Part shown: positions 37,505-46,918 of the stretch, in pieces
How the letters are laid out: each line of letters starts with the position of its first letter
Position numbering within the stretch: the stretch's first letter is position 1
Source: Cysteiniphilum litorale
GTDB taxonomy: Bacteria > Pseudomonadota > Gammaproteobacteria > Francisellales > Francisellaceae
Assembly (NCBI RefSeq): GCF_003428165.1
Contig: NZ_QLIQ01000006.1
Location: 45,349 to 109,348 of the forward strand
Direction: 5' to 3'
Length of the DNA stretch: 64,000 bases
The notes under the pieces: model-generated
What the model was told of the DNA's origin: nothing
The model's database searches: none
What the model saw: only the letters and a program-made list of their open reading frames with translations
Position numbers and translations under genes: made by a program

Positions 37505-38437
37505 TTATTTTACTTGGCTCACACCTGCCTTTACTGCCACAGGAGAATCAGGTGAATTAGATGAATTGAAGTAACTAAAGAACTTGCCTTCTGGCTTTAA
37601 GATAAACACGTCTTCTTTTTTACCACTAAAGCTTGCTTGGTAAGCCTGCATACTGCGCCAGAAATTATAGAAATTCTCTGACTTGCCATAAGCATCTATA
37701 TAAATTTCAGCCGCTTTTGCATCGGCTTTGGCCTTGATCTCTTTGGCATCGCGATCAGCTTTTGCTAAGGTAATCGTCACTGTCGCATCAGCATCTGCAC
37801 GAATAGATTCTGACATCTGTTCACCTTGTGCGCGAATCGAAGATGCTACTTTTTGGCGCTCTGAACGCATTCTCTGATAAATCGACTCCGTCACTGTTTC
37901 AGGTAGGTCAATCTGCTTAATACGCACATCAACAACATCAATACCGATTTTCTTCGCCTGATCTTGTACACTCTTTGTTAATGTTTGCATCAATTGATCG
38001 CGCTCATTATTAATCAAACCTTGAATATCAATCTTACCAACTTCAGCACGTAATGACGCCTCTAAGAATTGTCTTAATAATAATTCAGCACGTGAATCAT
38101 TGCCTGAAACACTACGATAGAATTGTGAGATATTATTAATCTTCCACTCTAGATACGCATCAATGATCACGTCTTTTTGCTCATTCGTCACCACGCGTGA
38201 TGAATCCACTGTTAATGTGCGTAAACGCATATCATAGGTTTTCACCTGTTCAATCAGTGGGATTTTAAAATGCAAGCCAGGCGTGTAAACCTTGACCTGA
38301 CCATCACGGGTTTGATTTAACTCACCGAGCTTTAAAATCACGGCTTCATTGCCTTGATTGACACGAAACATTGAGCTGAATATCAATAACAATGCCACAA
38401 TGACAACAACGATTAATCCCATTAGTTTATTACTCAT
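37505..38437 (-). CDS. hflC: HflC, SPFH-domain partner of FtsH
   Basis: With HflK it forms a large periplasmic cage around the FtsH protease and modulates its turnover of membrane proteins. 310 aa: one N-terminal membrane helix (LMGLIVVVIVALLLIFSSMF), an SPFH/band-7 domain (PGLHFKIPLIEQVKTYDMRLRT), then a long Ala/Lys/Asp-rich helix (about 170-250) with KADRDAKEIKAKADAKAAE. Its start overlaps the end of hflK by 4 bases, so the two are translationally coupled. Confidence 0.96.
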   Translation of the reverse strand: MSNKLMGLIVVVIVALLLIFSSMFRVNQGNEAVILKLGELNQTRDGQVKVYTPGLHFKIPLIEQVKTYDMRLRTLTVDSSRVVTNEQKDVIIDAYLEWKINNISQFYRSVSGNDSRAELLLRQFLEASLRAEVGKIDIQGLINNERDQLMQTLTKSVQDQAKKIGIDVVDVRIKQIDLPETVTESIYQRMRSERQKVASSIRAQGEQMSESIRADADATVTITLAKADRDAKEIKAKADAKAAEIYIDAYGKSENFYNFWRSMQAYQASFSGKKEDVFILKPEGKFFSYFNSSNSPDSPVAVKAGVSQVK

Positions 38438-39582
38438 CGCTGACCTCCTTGAACCGTTGAAGAAATTGCCAGCGGTGATAATTTATCACCATAGAATAAA
38501 TTTTTAGCGCCATCGCCATCAACGATATAAAGCTTATTGTTTTTAAAGATATTTTCCATGGTTTGATAATATAGCTGATTCTCAATAATACTTGGATTTT
38601 GCTGATACACAGGTAATAACTGACTGAAGTTTGCGACATTACCTTGCGCTTCAAGCACCACTTTTTCCTGATAAGCACGCGCTTCATCCATAATCCGTTG
38701 CGCGCGCCCCTTCGCTACTGGTACAACCTTGTTGGCATAGCTTTGTGCCTCGTTTTGTACGCGCTCACGATCTTCACGCGCCTTAATCACATCATCAAAA
38801 GCACTTTTAACCTCAGCAGGTGCTTGCGCTGGTTGCATGATCACTTCATTGACCAAAATACCGGTTTTGTACTTATTTAAAAGCTTCTCTAATTCTTTTT
38901 GCACTTCTAAGGTAATTTGCGTTCTTGAGGTCGTTAGAATCTTCTCTAGTTTGTTCTCACCAACCACTTGGCGAACCGCACTTTCAAGCGCTTGACGCAA
39001 GATAAGCTCTGGATTATTGGTAGCAAATAAATAATCCTCTAAATTAGCAATACGATACTGTACTGAGAATGACACATGCACAATATTCTCTTCAGAAGTC
39101 AGCATTTGCTTATCAAGCTTAATGGTGTTTAGTACTTCAACATCTTTTTTGATAACACTGACAAAACCAGGTGCATGCCAGTGCATTCCTGGTCCTTCAA
39201 TACTTGAGAACTTACCAAAAGTCAAAACAGCAGCCTGTTGCGCTGGTTGCACAACATAAACACCCATACCTGCCCAAATAATGACAGCCGCAGCAACCAC
39301 GCCAATCGCGATTTTCTTCATCGGCAATGGCTTTTGGTCGGCACTGCGTGAGTAGATACTTTTACGCTGATTATCATCTTTACGCGGCGGCTCATTATTG
39401 TTGTTACCATTATTATTATGATCACCACCGTGGTTATTGCCATTGTTACCACTATTGCCGTTATTGCTCGATGAATTATTATCTTGCTTACGTCCTTTGC
39501 CTAGAAATCGACGGATCGCCTCTTCTAAATCTGGTGGTCCTTGATTAAATACCTTATGTCGTGACAAAAATTTTAATGCCAT
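38434..39582 (-). CDS. hflK: HflK, SPFH-domain partner of FtsH
   Basis: Inner-membrane cage component paired with HflC. 382 aa: an N-terminal cytosolic region (GPPDLEEAIRRFLGKGRKQ, the family start), then an unusually long Asn/Gly-rich stretch at about residues 35-66 (over half Asn), one membrane helix at about 88-108, the SPFH domain (PAQQAAVLTFGKFSSIEGPGMHWH) and the C-terminal helix ending with the Gln-rich hflC junction. The Asn/Gly stretch is likely a flexible linker prone to repeat-length change. Operon order hfq-hflX-hflK-hflC as in E. coli. Confidence 0.96.
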   Translation of the reverse strand: MALKFLSRHKVFNQGPPDLEEAIRRFLGKGRKQDNNSSSNNGNSGNNGNNHGGDHNNNGNNNNEPPRKDDNQRKSIYSRSADQKPLPMKKIAIGVVAAAVIIWAGMGVYVVQPAQQAAVLTFGKFSSIEGPGMHWHAPGFVSVIKKDVEVLNTIKLDKQMLTSEENIVHVSFSVQYRIANLEDYLFATNNPELILRQALESAVRQVVGENKLEKILTTSRTQITLEVQKELEKLLNKYKTGILVNEVIMQPAQAPAEVKSAFDDVIKAREDRERVQNEAQSYANKVVPVAKGRAQRIMDEARAYQEKVVLEAQGNVANFSQLLPVYQQNPSIIENQLYYQTMENIFKNNKLYIVDGDGAKNLFYGDKLSPLAISSTVQGGQR

Positions 39583-39615
39583 AGATACTACTTTTGTTTT
39601 GCTCTTTCAGTGCCC

Positions 39616-40914
39616 CTAATGGTGACTAAATTTTGCTATTAACTCAAGTTTATTATTTCGACATATCGCATCAAAATCATTTTTTGCAATATGTATTGTT
39701 AATTGATATTCACCTGTATCAGTTATCTGTTCTTTTTCAACCACACCTATTTGATAGAATGCTGCACGGACTTTGCCTTCATTCGGCATCAAGGTCAATA
39801 CACCTTTGAGCCATTCTTGGTTAAAATGCTTAGCAATCGCTTCATACAAATATTCAACGCCATTACCAGTTTGCGCCGAGAGATAGACATCCGCAGGACG
39901 ATCTTCATGGTAAACAATATGAGGTGCTAAGTTATCTAAACGATCAATTTTGTTATACACGTTAAGAATAGGCTTATCATCCGCCTCAATCTGCTGTAGC
40001 ACCAATTTAACTTGCTCGATATACGCGCGATGATGCTCATCAGCATAATCAATCACATGCACCAATAGATCTGCTTCAATCGCTTCTTCAAGTGTTGCAC
40101 AAAATGCCTCAACCAAATCATGTGGTAGATTACGGATAAAGCCCACGGTATCGGATAATACAACCTCACCTAATTTAGGCACATCGATTTTGCGCAGGGT
40201 TGGATCTAACGTTGCAAACAACTGATCTTTGGCTAAAACGCTTGCACCACTTAGTTGATTAAACAGTGTCGATTTACCAGCATTGGTATAACCAACAAAA
40301 GCAATTGTTGGCACGTCATTTTTCTGACGTGACGCGCGACTTAAGCCGCGTTGTTTTTTGACTTTCTCAAGTCGCTTTTCAATCTGGGCAATACGTTGAC
40401 GTAATAAACGACGATCTAGCTCAAGCTGAGTCTCACCAGGTCCACCACGCACCCCAATGCCACCCTTTTGCCGCTCCAAATGTGTCCAACCGCGCACTAA
40501 TCGCGTGGCTGCGTAGTTTAATTGTGCTAATTCAACCTGAAGTTTACCTTCATGCGTTTGCGCGCGTTGTGAAAATATCTCTAAGATCAAGCGCGTGCGA
40601 TCAATGACTTTACAATTTAACGCTTTTTCAATATTGCGCTCTTGCGAAGGCGTAATGCTGTGATTAAAAACCACCAGATCAATCTTACGTTCTTCAATCA
40701 TCGCTTTAATCTCTTCAAGCTTGCCTTTGCCACAAAAGTATTTAGGATCAGGCTGCGAGCGACGTGCTGTAATAGTCTGTACAATCTGCCAATTAGCAGC
40801 ATGCACAAGCCCATTGAGCTCAGAAAGCTCAGCGTTTAATTCAGGTTTAGATGAAAAATCGATATCGATGAGTAGGCAATTTTCGCCTACCTCATGTTCT
40901 TGAAAGATCTCCAA
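39616..40914 (-). CDS. hflX: GTPase HflX (ribosome-splitting factor)
   Basis: HflX splits stalled ribosomes under heat or stress. 432 aa: the N-terminal HflX domain with PDPKYFCGKGKLEEIK, a coiled-coil linker (LELDRRLLRQRIAQIEKRLEKVKKQRG), then the GTPase: G1 VGYTNAGKSTLFNQ, G3 DTVGFIRNLPHDLV, G4 NKIDRL. The start is probably the TTG at 40914, with AGAGGA 7 bases upstream; no ATG lies near in frame. hfq precedes it by 35 bases and hflK follows. Confidence 0.96.
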   Translation of the reverse strand: MEIFQEHEVGENCLLIDIDFSSKPELNAELSELNGLVHAANWQIVQTITARRSQPDPKYFCGKGKLEEIKAMIEERKIDLVVFNHSITPSQERNIEKALNCKVIDRTRLILEIFSQRAQTHEGKLQVELAQLNYAATRLVRGWTHLERQKGGIGVRGGPGETQLELDRRLLRQRIAQIEKRLEKVKKQRGLSRASRQKNDVPTIAFVGYTNAGKSTLFNQLSGASVLAKDQLFATLDPTLRKIDVPKLGEVVLSDTVGFIRNLPHDLVEAFCATLEEAIEADLLVHVIDYADEHHRAYIEQVKLVLQQIEADDKPILNVYNKIDRLDNLAPHIVYHEDRPADVYLSAQTGNGVEYLYEAIAKHFNQEWLKGVLTLMPNEGKVRAAFYQIGVVEKEQITDTGEYQLTIHIAKNDFDAICRNNKLELIAKFSHH

Positions 40915-40949
40915 AGAAAGATCCTCTTAATTTAGGTTATAGATAAATA

Positions 40950-41315
40950 CTATTGTTGTGCAGATTGTTGATTGTAGTGATCATCTGCATTGTTTACATC
41001 ATCATATGACTCTTCAAATGATGTTTCATCCATAGATTCAAAATCATCTTCTTGATCTGAGTTATGATTTTGTTGGCTGTGATTTGGATTGTAATTGCTA
41101 TAAACCAAACGCACTGCTTTGGCTGGAACTACTGTTGAGATCGCATGCTTATAAACCATTTGGTTAACGCTGTTGCGTAATACGATAGAAAATTGATCAA
41201 ACGCTTCAATAACGCCTTGCAACTTAATGCCGTTTACCAAGTAAATTGATACAGAAATTTTCTCTTTTCTTAACGCATTTAAAAACGGATCTTGCAAAGA
41301 TGCGATTCTAGACAT
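40950..41315 (-). CDS. hfq: RNA chaperone Hfq with an acidic C-terminal tail
   Basis: Hfq is a hexamer that pairs small RNAs with mRNAs. Sm1 ([28 protein letters not shown]) and Sm2 ([14 protein letters not shown]) are intact, including Phe42-like and Lys56/His57 residues of the proximal RNA face. At 121 aa it is longer than E. coli's 102; residues about 75-121 form an Asp/Glu/Asn/Gln/Ser tail ([20 protein letters not shown]). AGAGGA precedes the ATG. miaA, usual upstream gene, is missing; the divergent neighbour is lepA. Confidence 0.97.
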   Translation of the reverse strand: MSRIASLQDPFLNALRKEKISVSIYLVNGIKLQGVIEAFDQFSIVLRNSVNQMVYKHAISTVVPAKAVRLVYSNYNPNHSQQNHNSDQEDDFESMDETSFEESYDDVNNADDHYNQQSAQQ

Positions 41316-41565
41316 AGTAATATCCTCTTTATTGTTCTTTAATAGTTATAATAATTTTAGTTAAGGTTATTTACCTCGCAGCTTAAGCTGCTGGCAGGCA
41401 TTCTATCACTATCCTTGACCATAACAAAGGGCAATAGCGGGATTTTTATGCGCAAACTAAAGTTTTTGATCAAGCTAAAGCAATTCCTCACACAACTGGT
41501 GATTCCTTTTATATCATTTTTTCGGCATAATGCTCGGCATAATAAAATATCTACTACACAAGCAT

Positions 41566-43353
41566 ATGCAACACATCCGAAACTTTTCTATTATTGCGCA
41601 TATTGATCATGGCAAATCAACGCTTTCTGATCGCTTTATTCAGGTCTGTCAGGGGTTGACTGATCGCGAGATGAAAGAGCAGGTTCTTGATTCAATGGAT
41701 ATTGAGCGCGAGCGTGGCATTACCATTAAAGCACAAAGTGTAACCTTAAACTACACTGCCAAAGATGGACAAACCTATCAGCTAAATTTTATTGACACGC
41801 CAGGGCATGTTGACTTCTCATACGAGGTATCACGCTCACTGGCAGCTTGTGAAGGTGCGTTATTAGTTGTCGATGCAGCTCAAGGTGTTGAAGCACAAAC
41901 GGTTGCCAACTGCTATACCGCGATTGAACAAAACTTAGAAGTCATTCCCGTACTTAATAAAATTGACCTGCCATCTGCCGAGCCTGAGCGTGTTTGCGCT
42001 GAGATTGAAGACATTATTGGTATCGAAGCCGTGGGTGCGACAACCTGTAGCGCTAAAACAGGTCTGGGTGTTGAAGATGTGCTCGAGACAATTATTGCTA
42101 AAATCCCCGCACCGGTTGGTGACTTAACCGCACCTTTGCAAGCATTGATTATCGACTCATGGTTTGATCCTTACCTTGGGGTTGTATCACTTGTGCGTAT
42201 TCGCAATGGTCAGTTACAAGTAGGCGACAAAATCAAAGTGATGTCGACAGGGCAAAGCTACCAAGTGGATCAACTAGGCGTTTTCACACCAAAAATGCAT
42301 AAGCAGCAAGCATTAAAAGCCGGTGAAGTTGGGTTTATTGTTGCGGGGATTAAAGATATTCATGGCGCCCCTGTAGGGGACACTTTGACACTGACTAAAA
42401 ACCCAACGGATAAACCCGTTCCTGGATTTAAACGCGTGCAACCGCAAGTCTATGCGGGCATGTTTCCAATTAGCGCTGATGATTTTGAGGCATTTCGTGA
42501 GGCATTGGAGAAGTTAAGCTTAAATGATGCTTCTCTTTTCTTTGAACCTGAAGTATCACAAGCGCTTGGCTTTGGCTTTCGCTGCGGATTTTTGGGACTT
42601 TTGCATATGGAAATTATTCAAGAGCGTTTAGAGCGTGAATACGATCTTGATTTGATTACCTCAGCACCAACGGTTATCTATAAAGTAACCCTTAAAAACG
42701 GTGACGAGATCGAAGTTGATAATCCATCAAAACTACCAGAGCCTTCCGCTATTGCTGAAGTGCGTGAGCCGATTGTTCGCGCCTCTATTTTAGTGCCACA
42801 AGATTATGTCGGCGCGATTATCACGCTTTGCGTTGAAAAACGTGGCACACAAGTTGATATGAATTATTTAGGTCGCCAAGTATCTATTGTTTATGACATC
42901 CCGATGATCGAGGTCGTTTCTGATTTCTTTGATCGTTTAAAATCTGTTAGTCGTGGTTATGCTTCCCTTGATTATGAATTACAGCGTTATGAAGCTGCTA
43001 ATATGGTGCTCTTAGATATTCTTATTAATGGTGAGAAAGTCGATGCCCTTGCTAGCATCGTTCACAAAGATCAGTCCGTTTACAAAGGACGCGAATTGGT
43101 TGAACGCCTTAAAGAGCTTATTCCAAGACAGATGTTTGAAGTTGCTATTCAAGCAGCGATTGGTGGCGCTATCATTGCTCGAAGCACCGTTAAAGCCATG
43201 CGTAAAAACGTTCTTGCTAAATGTTATGGTGGCGATGTATCACGTAAACGTAAGCTTCTTGAGAAGCAAAAAGCCGGTAAAAAGCGTATGAAACAAGTTG
43301 GTAACGTTGAGGTGCCACAAGAAGCATTTTTATCGGTACTTAAAAAGAATTAA
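41566..43353 (+). CDS. lepA: Elongation factor 4 (LepA)
   Basis: A ribosome-associated GTPase that acts in translation and ribosome biogenesis. The start [20 protein letters not shown] at ATG 41566 matches E. coli MKNIRNFSII, so the frame upstream to 41530 is rejected. G1 is AHIDHGKS, G3 [10 protein letters not shown]4 NKIDLP. The C-terminal CTD ends [21 protein letters not shown]. 595 aa against 599 in E. coli. CATAAT boxes at about 41525 and 41537 are the only promoter-like sites seen. lepB, its usual neighbour, is absent. Confidence 0.97.
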   Translation: MQHIRNFSIIAHIDHGKSTLSDRFIQVCQGLTDREMKEQVLDSMDIERERGITIKAQSVTLNYTAKDGQTYQLNFIDTPGHVDFSYEVSRSLAACEGALLVVDAAQGVEAQTVANCYTAIEQNLEVIPVLNKIDLPSAEPERVCAEIEDIIGIEAVGATTCSAKTGLGVEDVLETIIAKIPAPVGDLTAPLQALIIDSWFDPYLGVVSLVRIRNGQLQVGDKIKVMSTGQSYQVDQLGVFTPKMHKQQALKAGEVGFIVAGIKDIHGAPVGDTLTLTKNPTDKPVPGFKRVQPQVYAGMFPISADDFEAFREALEKLSLNDASLFFEPEVSQALGFGFRCGFLGLLHMEIIQERLEREYDLDLITSAPTVIYKVTLKNGDEIEVDNPSKLPEPSAIAEVREPIVRASILVPQDYVGAIITLCVEKRGTQVDMNYLGRQVSIVYDIPMIEVVSDFFDRLKSVSRGYASLDYELQRYEAANMVLLDILINGEKVDALASIVHKDQSVYKGRELVERLKELIPRQMFEVAIQAAIGGAIIARSTVKAMRKNVLAKCYGGDVSRKRKLLEKQKAGKKRMKQVGNVEVPQEAFLSVLKKN

Positions 43354-43394
43354 TAACTGGAGTTATGCACTTTTAAAAATCCATGATTTCATAA

Positions 43395-43462
43395 ACACCC
43401 CGTCAGCCTTCGGCTGCCACCCCTCTTTGCAAGAGGGGTGCCGAGCTTGCGAGGCGGGGTGT
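43395..43462. repeat. Compound palindrome between lepA and the hydrolase gene
   Basis: Outer arms ACACCCCG (43395-43402) and CGGGGTGT (43455-43462) enclose a perfect 10-bp hairpin CACCCCTCTT (43418-43427) / AAGAGGGGTG (43431-43440). The GC content is far above the surroundings. It can form a cruciform or a double hairpin and may end lepA transcription. Different in sequence from the other two intergenic repeat families. Confidence 0.8.
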
Positions 43463-43539
43463 TGAAATAAGAAAGATGCGTAACCTCAGTTAATAAGCCA
43501 ATTACTGCGATCACTCTCAATTATTAAGCGTTTTAAAAC

Positions 43540-44511
43540 ATGGATTTTAAACCAATTAAACTCTCTGCTAAATGGCAAACCGTTATTAGCAGCATTATTG
43601 GAGAGCGCTCACAGCCATCAAATACGCAAACGCAATATCTCAAACTTGAAGATGGCGATCAATTAAAACTCTCGATATCTTATGCGCAGACAACAATACA
43701 AAATATTACCGTTGTAATGTTTCACGGTCTTTCTGGTGATGAGAACTCTTCATATATGGTGCGCATTGCAAAAAAGCTACTTAATTTAGGCTATCACGTT
43801 GTTCGCGTAAATCATCGCGGGGCCAACAAACATTTATTGCCTCTAGCAAGAGGCATTTATCATGCTGGCAAAAGTGATGATATTTATGCGGTTTTAAAAC
43901 ATCTCTCATTAGGAGATGAGCACGCTCAACTTATCCCAATTGGTTTTTCGATCTCGGGCAATATGCTATTAAAAGCGCTGGCTGAACATAGTGATAATGA
44001 TTTATCGATTAAACATGCCATTGCAATCGCACCACCAATGGATTTATTAGCAAGCATGGCAAAACTTTCCCAGAAAAATAATGCGATTTTTAATCGACAC
44101 TTTGCCAAACGCTTATATCAGCTATTCAAGCATCGCGCCATCACGCATAATCACTATCAAACATTTCAAGAAAAAGTCGCTACGTTGCCCAAAAATTATG
44201 GCGTCTATGAAATCGATGAAGCTTTTACGGCAAAGGAGGCGGGATTTGTTACCGCACATGAGTATTATACCCACTCAAGTGCCAAAAATTATCTTAGCAA
44301 GATTGCATATCGCACCACCATCCTCTGCGATCACGATGACCCATTCGTTGATAATCGCTTCGCCATTGGGCTTTCGCATACGAATATTGATATTCAATGG
44401 ACCCACAAGGGAGGTCATATGGGTTATTTATCAAGATGCAAGGGCTGGCGCCCTTTTGAATTTTGGCTTGATAAAAAGCTTATTTCACTAATACAAAACC
44501 ACAAAGAGTAA
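43540..44511 (+). CDS. yheT: Alpha/beta hydrolase, YheT family
   Basis: 323 aa with a complete catalytic frame: VVMFHGLSGDENSSYM (oxyanion region), RVNHRGANKHL, nucleophile in GFSISGNMLLKAL, acid near LCDHDDPFVDNRF, and His in HKGGHMGYLSR. YheT proteins are conserved esterase-like enzymes with no settled substrate. There is no signal peptide, so it is cytosolic. It is convergent with pgi, only 7 bases apart. Confidence 0.9.
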   Translation: MDFKPIKLSAKWQTVISSIIGERSQPSNTQTQYLKLEDGDQLKLSISYAQTTIQNITVVMFHGLSGDENSSYMVRIAKKLLNLGYHVVRVNHRGANKHLLPLARGIYHAGKSDDIYAVLKHLSLGDEHAQLIPIGFSISGNMLLKALAEHSDNDLSIKHAIAIAPPMDLLASMAKLSQKNNAIFNRHFAKRLYQLFKHRAITHNHYQTFQEKVATLPKNYGVYEIDEAFTAKEAGFVTAHEYYTHSSAKNYLSKIAYRTTILCDHDDPFVDNRFAIGLSHTNIDIQWTHKGGHMGYLSRCKGWRPFEFWLDKKLISLIQNHKE

Positions 44512-44518
44512 ATGCAGA

Positions 44519-46147
44519 CTAAGAAATATATTTAAGCAAGCCCTTCGTTGAGCTGTCATAGCTTTCATTATCAAAATCTTGTTGTTCTAAGCTCATTAAA
44601 ATTGGTTTGCCCAATGCTTTACCTAATTCGACACCCCATTGATCAAAGCTATTGATTCCCCATAGGATACCTTGAACAAAAATTTTATGCTCATATAAAG
44701 CAATCAACTCGCCTAATGCATGCGGGGTTAGTTTATCGATGACGATCGTGTTACTTGGCTTATTGCCCGCAATGACTTTTTGCGGTGCTAACGTATTGAT
44801 TTCACTTTCTGCTAAGCCTTGTGCTTTAAGCTCATCAATGACGTCATTTAATAACTTCCCTTGCATCAAAGCTTGCGATTGCGCCAAACAATTCGCCAAT
44901 AGCGCTTGATGATGATCTTTCAAGGAATGATGAGGCTTTTTAATCGCTATAAAATCAGCAGGAACCATAACATTACCTTGATGCAGTAACTGATGAAACG
45001 CATGCTGTCCATTAGTACCGACACCTCCCCAGAGCACGACACCTGTTTGCTCAGGACTTAAGCTTCCATCTTTTTTACATGACTTGCCATTGCTTTCCAT
45101 ATCTGCTTGCTGCAAATAATCAACTAAATGACGCAAACGCTCATCATACGCCAAAATCGCCTGTGATTGCGTGTGATAAAAATCACTATATAAGGTCGCC
45201 ACCAAGGCAACAATAACGGGCATATTCTTTGTCAATAGCGCACTTTTGAAGTGACTATCCATCGCAAACGCGCCCTTTAATAAGTCTTCAAAATGCGCAA
45301 AGCCAATCGCAAATACAATGGCCATGCCAATTGAGGACCATAGCGAATAGCGCCCACCGACCCAATCCCACAGTTGAAAACAGTTATCAAGATCAATACC
45401 AAAAGCCTCTACTTTATCAAGTGCACTGGACACCGCGACGAAATGCTTAGCCACGGCAGCTTGATCTTGTTTGTAGAATTCAAGCAACCACTTGCGTGCA
45501 GTCATTGCATTCATCAAGGTTTCTTGTGTGGTAAATGATTTAGATGCCACAATAAACAATGTGGTCTCAGGGTTAAGCCGTGTGGTGACACTTAAAATAG
45601 ATTCAGCATCAACATTTGAAACAAAATGCACCTGTGTTTTGTTTAAGTGATAAGGTGCTAATGCCTCAACCACCATTCTAGGTCCCAAATCAGAGCCACC
45701 AATACCAATATTAACTACATCAGTAATCTTTTTACCTGAATGCCCACGCCATTGCCCATTATGCACTTTTTCAACCAATGCTTTGACACGCAAGCGCTCT
45801 TTGATAATTTCGGGTTTAACATCAACGCCATCAACCATAATCGCTTGATCAGAGAAATCACGCAATGCAGTATGTAATACAGCACGATGCTCGCTGGTAT
45901 TAATCTTCTCTCCGGCGAACATTTTATCGCGATATTTCTCAATTTTTGCATCACGAGCCAACTCAAAAAGTGTCGCTAAGATATCATCCGTTAACTTATT
46001 TTTTGAGTAATCCAATAATAAACTACCAACCTGCAAATGATATTTATTAAATCGATCCTCATCTTCTTTAAATAAACTCTTGATATCCAAGCTGGAATAA
46101 TCCGTTTTCAATAAATGCTGTAACTGCTGTCTTATATGTCGATTCAT
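44519..46147 (-). CDS. pgi: Glucose-6-phosphate isomerase
   Basis: Interconverts glucose 6-phosphate and fructose 6-phosphate. 542 aa (E. coli 549). Seen: GIGGSDLGPRMVVEAL (phosphate-binding), VASKSFTTQETL, GGRYSLWSSIG, and the C-terminal signature GINSFDQWGVELGK. AAGGAATTAAA precedes the ATG. Last gene of the zwf-pgl-pgi unit, 15 bases after pgl. Confidence 0.98.
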   Translation of the reverse strand: MNRHIRQQLQHLLKTDYSSLDIKSLFKEDEDRFNKYHLQVGSLLLDYSKNKLTDDILATLFELARDAKIEKYRDKMFAGEKINTSEHRAVLHTALRDFSDQAIMVDGVDVKPEIIKERLRVKALVEKVHNGQWRGHSGKKITDVVNIGIGGSDLGPRMVVEALAPYHLNKTQVHFVSNVDAESILSVTTRLNPETTLFIVASKSFTTQETLMNAMTARKWLLEFYKQDQAAVAKHFVAVSSALDKVEAFGIDLDNCFQLWDWVGGRYSLWSSIGMAIVFAIGFAHFEDLLKGAFAMDSHFKSALLTKNMPVIVALVATLYSDFYHTQSQAILAYDERLRHLVDYLQQADMESNGKSCKKDGSLSPEQTGVVLWGGVGTNGQHAFHQLLHQGNVMVPADFIAIKKPHHSLKDHHQALLANCLAQSQALMQGKLLNDVIDELKAQGLAESEINTLAPQKVIAGNKPSNTIVIDKLTPHALGELIALYEHKIFVQGILWGINSFDQWGVELGKALGKPILMSLEQQDFDNESYDSSTKGLLKYIS

Positions 46148-46162
46148 TTTAATTCCTTGTTC

Positions 46163-46885
46163 TTATCCCTCATCCAATTCACTGGCAGCGGTCTGATCGA
46201 CATGCCAAACTAAGCGTCCAGTTTCAAGTTCCACTGCTTTAGCCGGATAATCTATCGTCACGCTCTCGCGATCAAACACCTTAGCTAACATAGTGGCTTT
46301 GTTTTCACCTGTCACTAAAAAGTCAATCATTTTGGCATTGTTAAGTACTTTAAGTGTCAAGGTAATCCGTGTTTGCTTTGTGCTTGGATGCACGGCAATC
46401 TCAACCCATTTATCTGATGACAATGGTACGTCATTGACAAATAAAGATGCTGTATGCCCATCATCGCCCATACCTAACCATACCCAATCAAACTGTGGCA
46501 CACCATCGATTTGTGGTACATGCTTTTTTAACTCTCTAACATAGTTAAGGGCGGCTTGCTCAGGTGAAATATCGCCTTGCATCGGATGCAAATTCTCCCT
46601 TGGGATATCAACACTTGCAAACAATAACCTATCCGCCTCACCAAAATTACTTTCTTTATCCGCAAAATCAACACAACGCTCATCACACCACCAAAAATGC
46701 AGTTTCTGCCAATTGATTGCCGTGGATTGTCCTCGTTGATTAATCAACTCAAAGACACTCTTAGGTGTCGTACCACCTGATAATGCAATATGCACACAAT
46801 CTTGTGTCGAGTGTGACAATGTGACTAGCTTATCAAACATCGCATAAGCGATATCTTGTTGCTGTTGATAGATAATATATGACAT
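46163..46885 (-). CDS. pgl: 6-phosphogluconolactonase (DevB/Pgl type)
   Basis: Hydrolyses 6-phosphogluconolactone, the product of Zwf. 240 aa with HIALSGGTTPKSVFELI, FWWCDERCVDF, and LGMGDDGHTASLF (the sugar-isomerase-like fold motifs). This is the Pseudomonas DevB-type enzyme and not the E. coli YbhE beta-propeller. It sits between zwf and pgi with gaps of 33 and 15 bases, so the three genes form one operon. Confidence 0.95.
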   Translation of the reverse strand: MSYIIYQQQQDIAYAMFDKLVTLSHSTQDCVHIALSGGTTPKSVFELINQRGQSTAINWQKLHFWWCDERCVDFADKESNFGEADRLLFASVDIPRENLHPMQGDISPEQAALNYVRELKKHVPQIDGVPQFDWVWLGMGDDGHTASLFVNDVPLSSDKWVEIAVHPSTKQTRITLTLKVLNNAKMIDFLVTGENKATMLAKVFDRESVTIDYPAKAVELETGRLVWHVDQTAASELDEG

Positions 46886-46918
46886 TGATTTCCTTAAATT
46901 ATTTTATCTATGATGCGA

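Noticed and set aside
41415..41606. 63-codon open frame between hfq and lepA
   Set aside because: Overlaps the lepA start in another frame, with no supporting signals.
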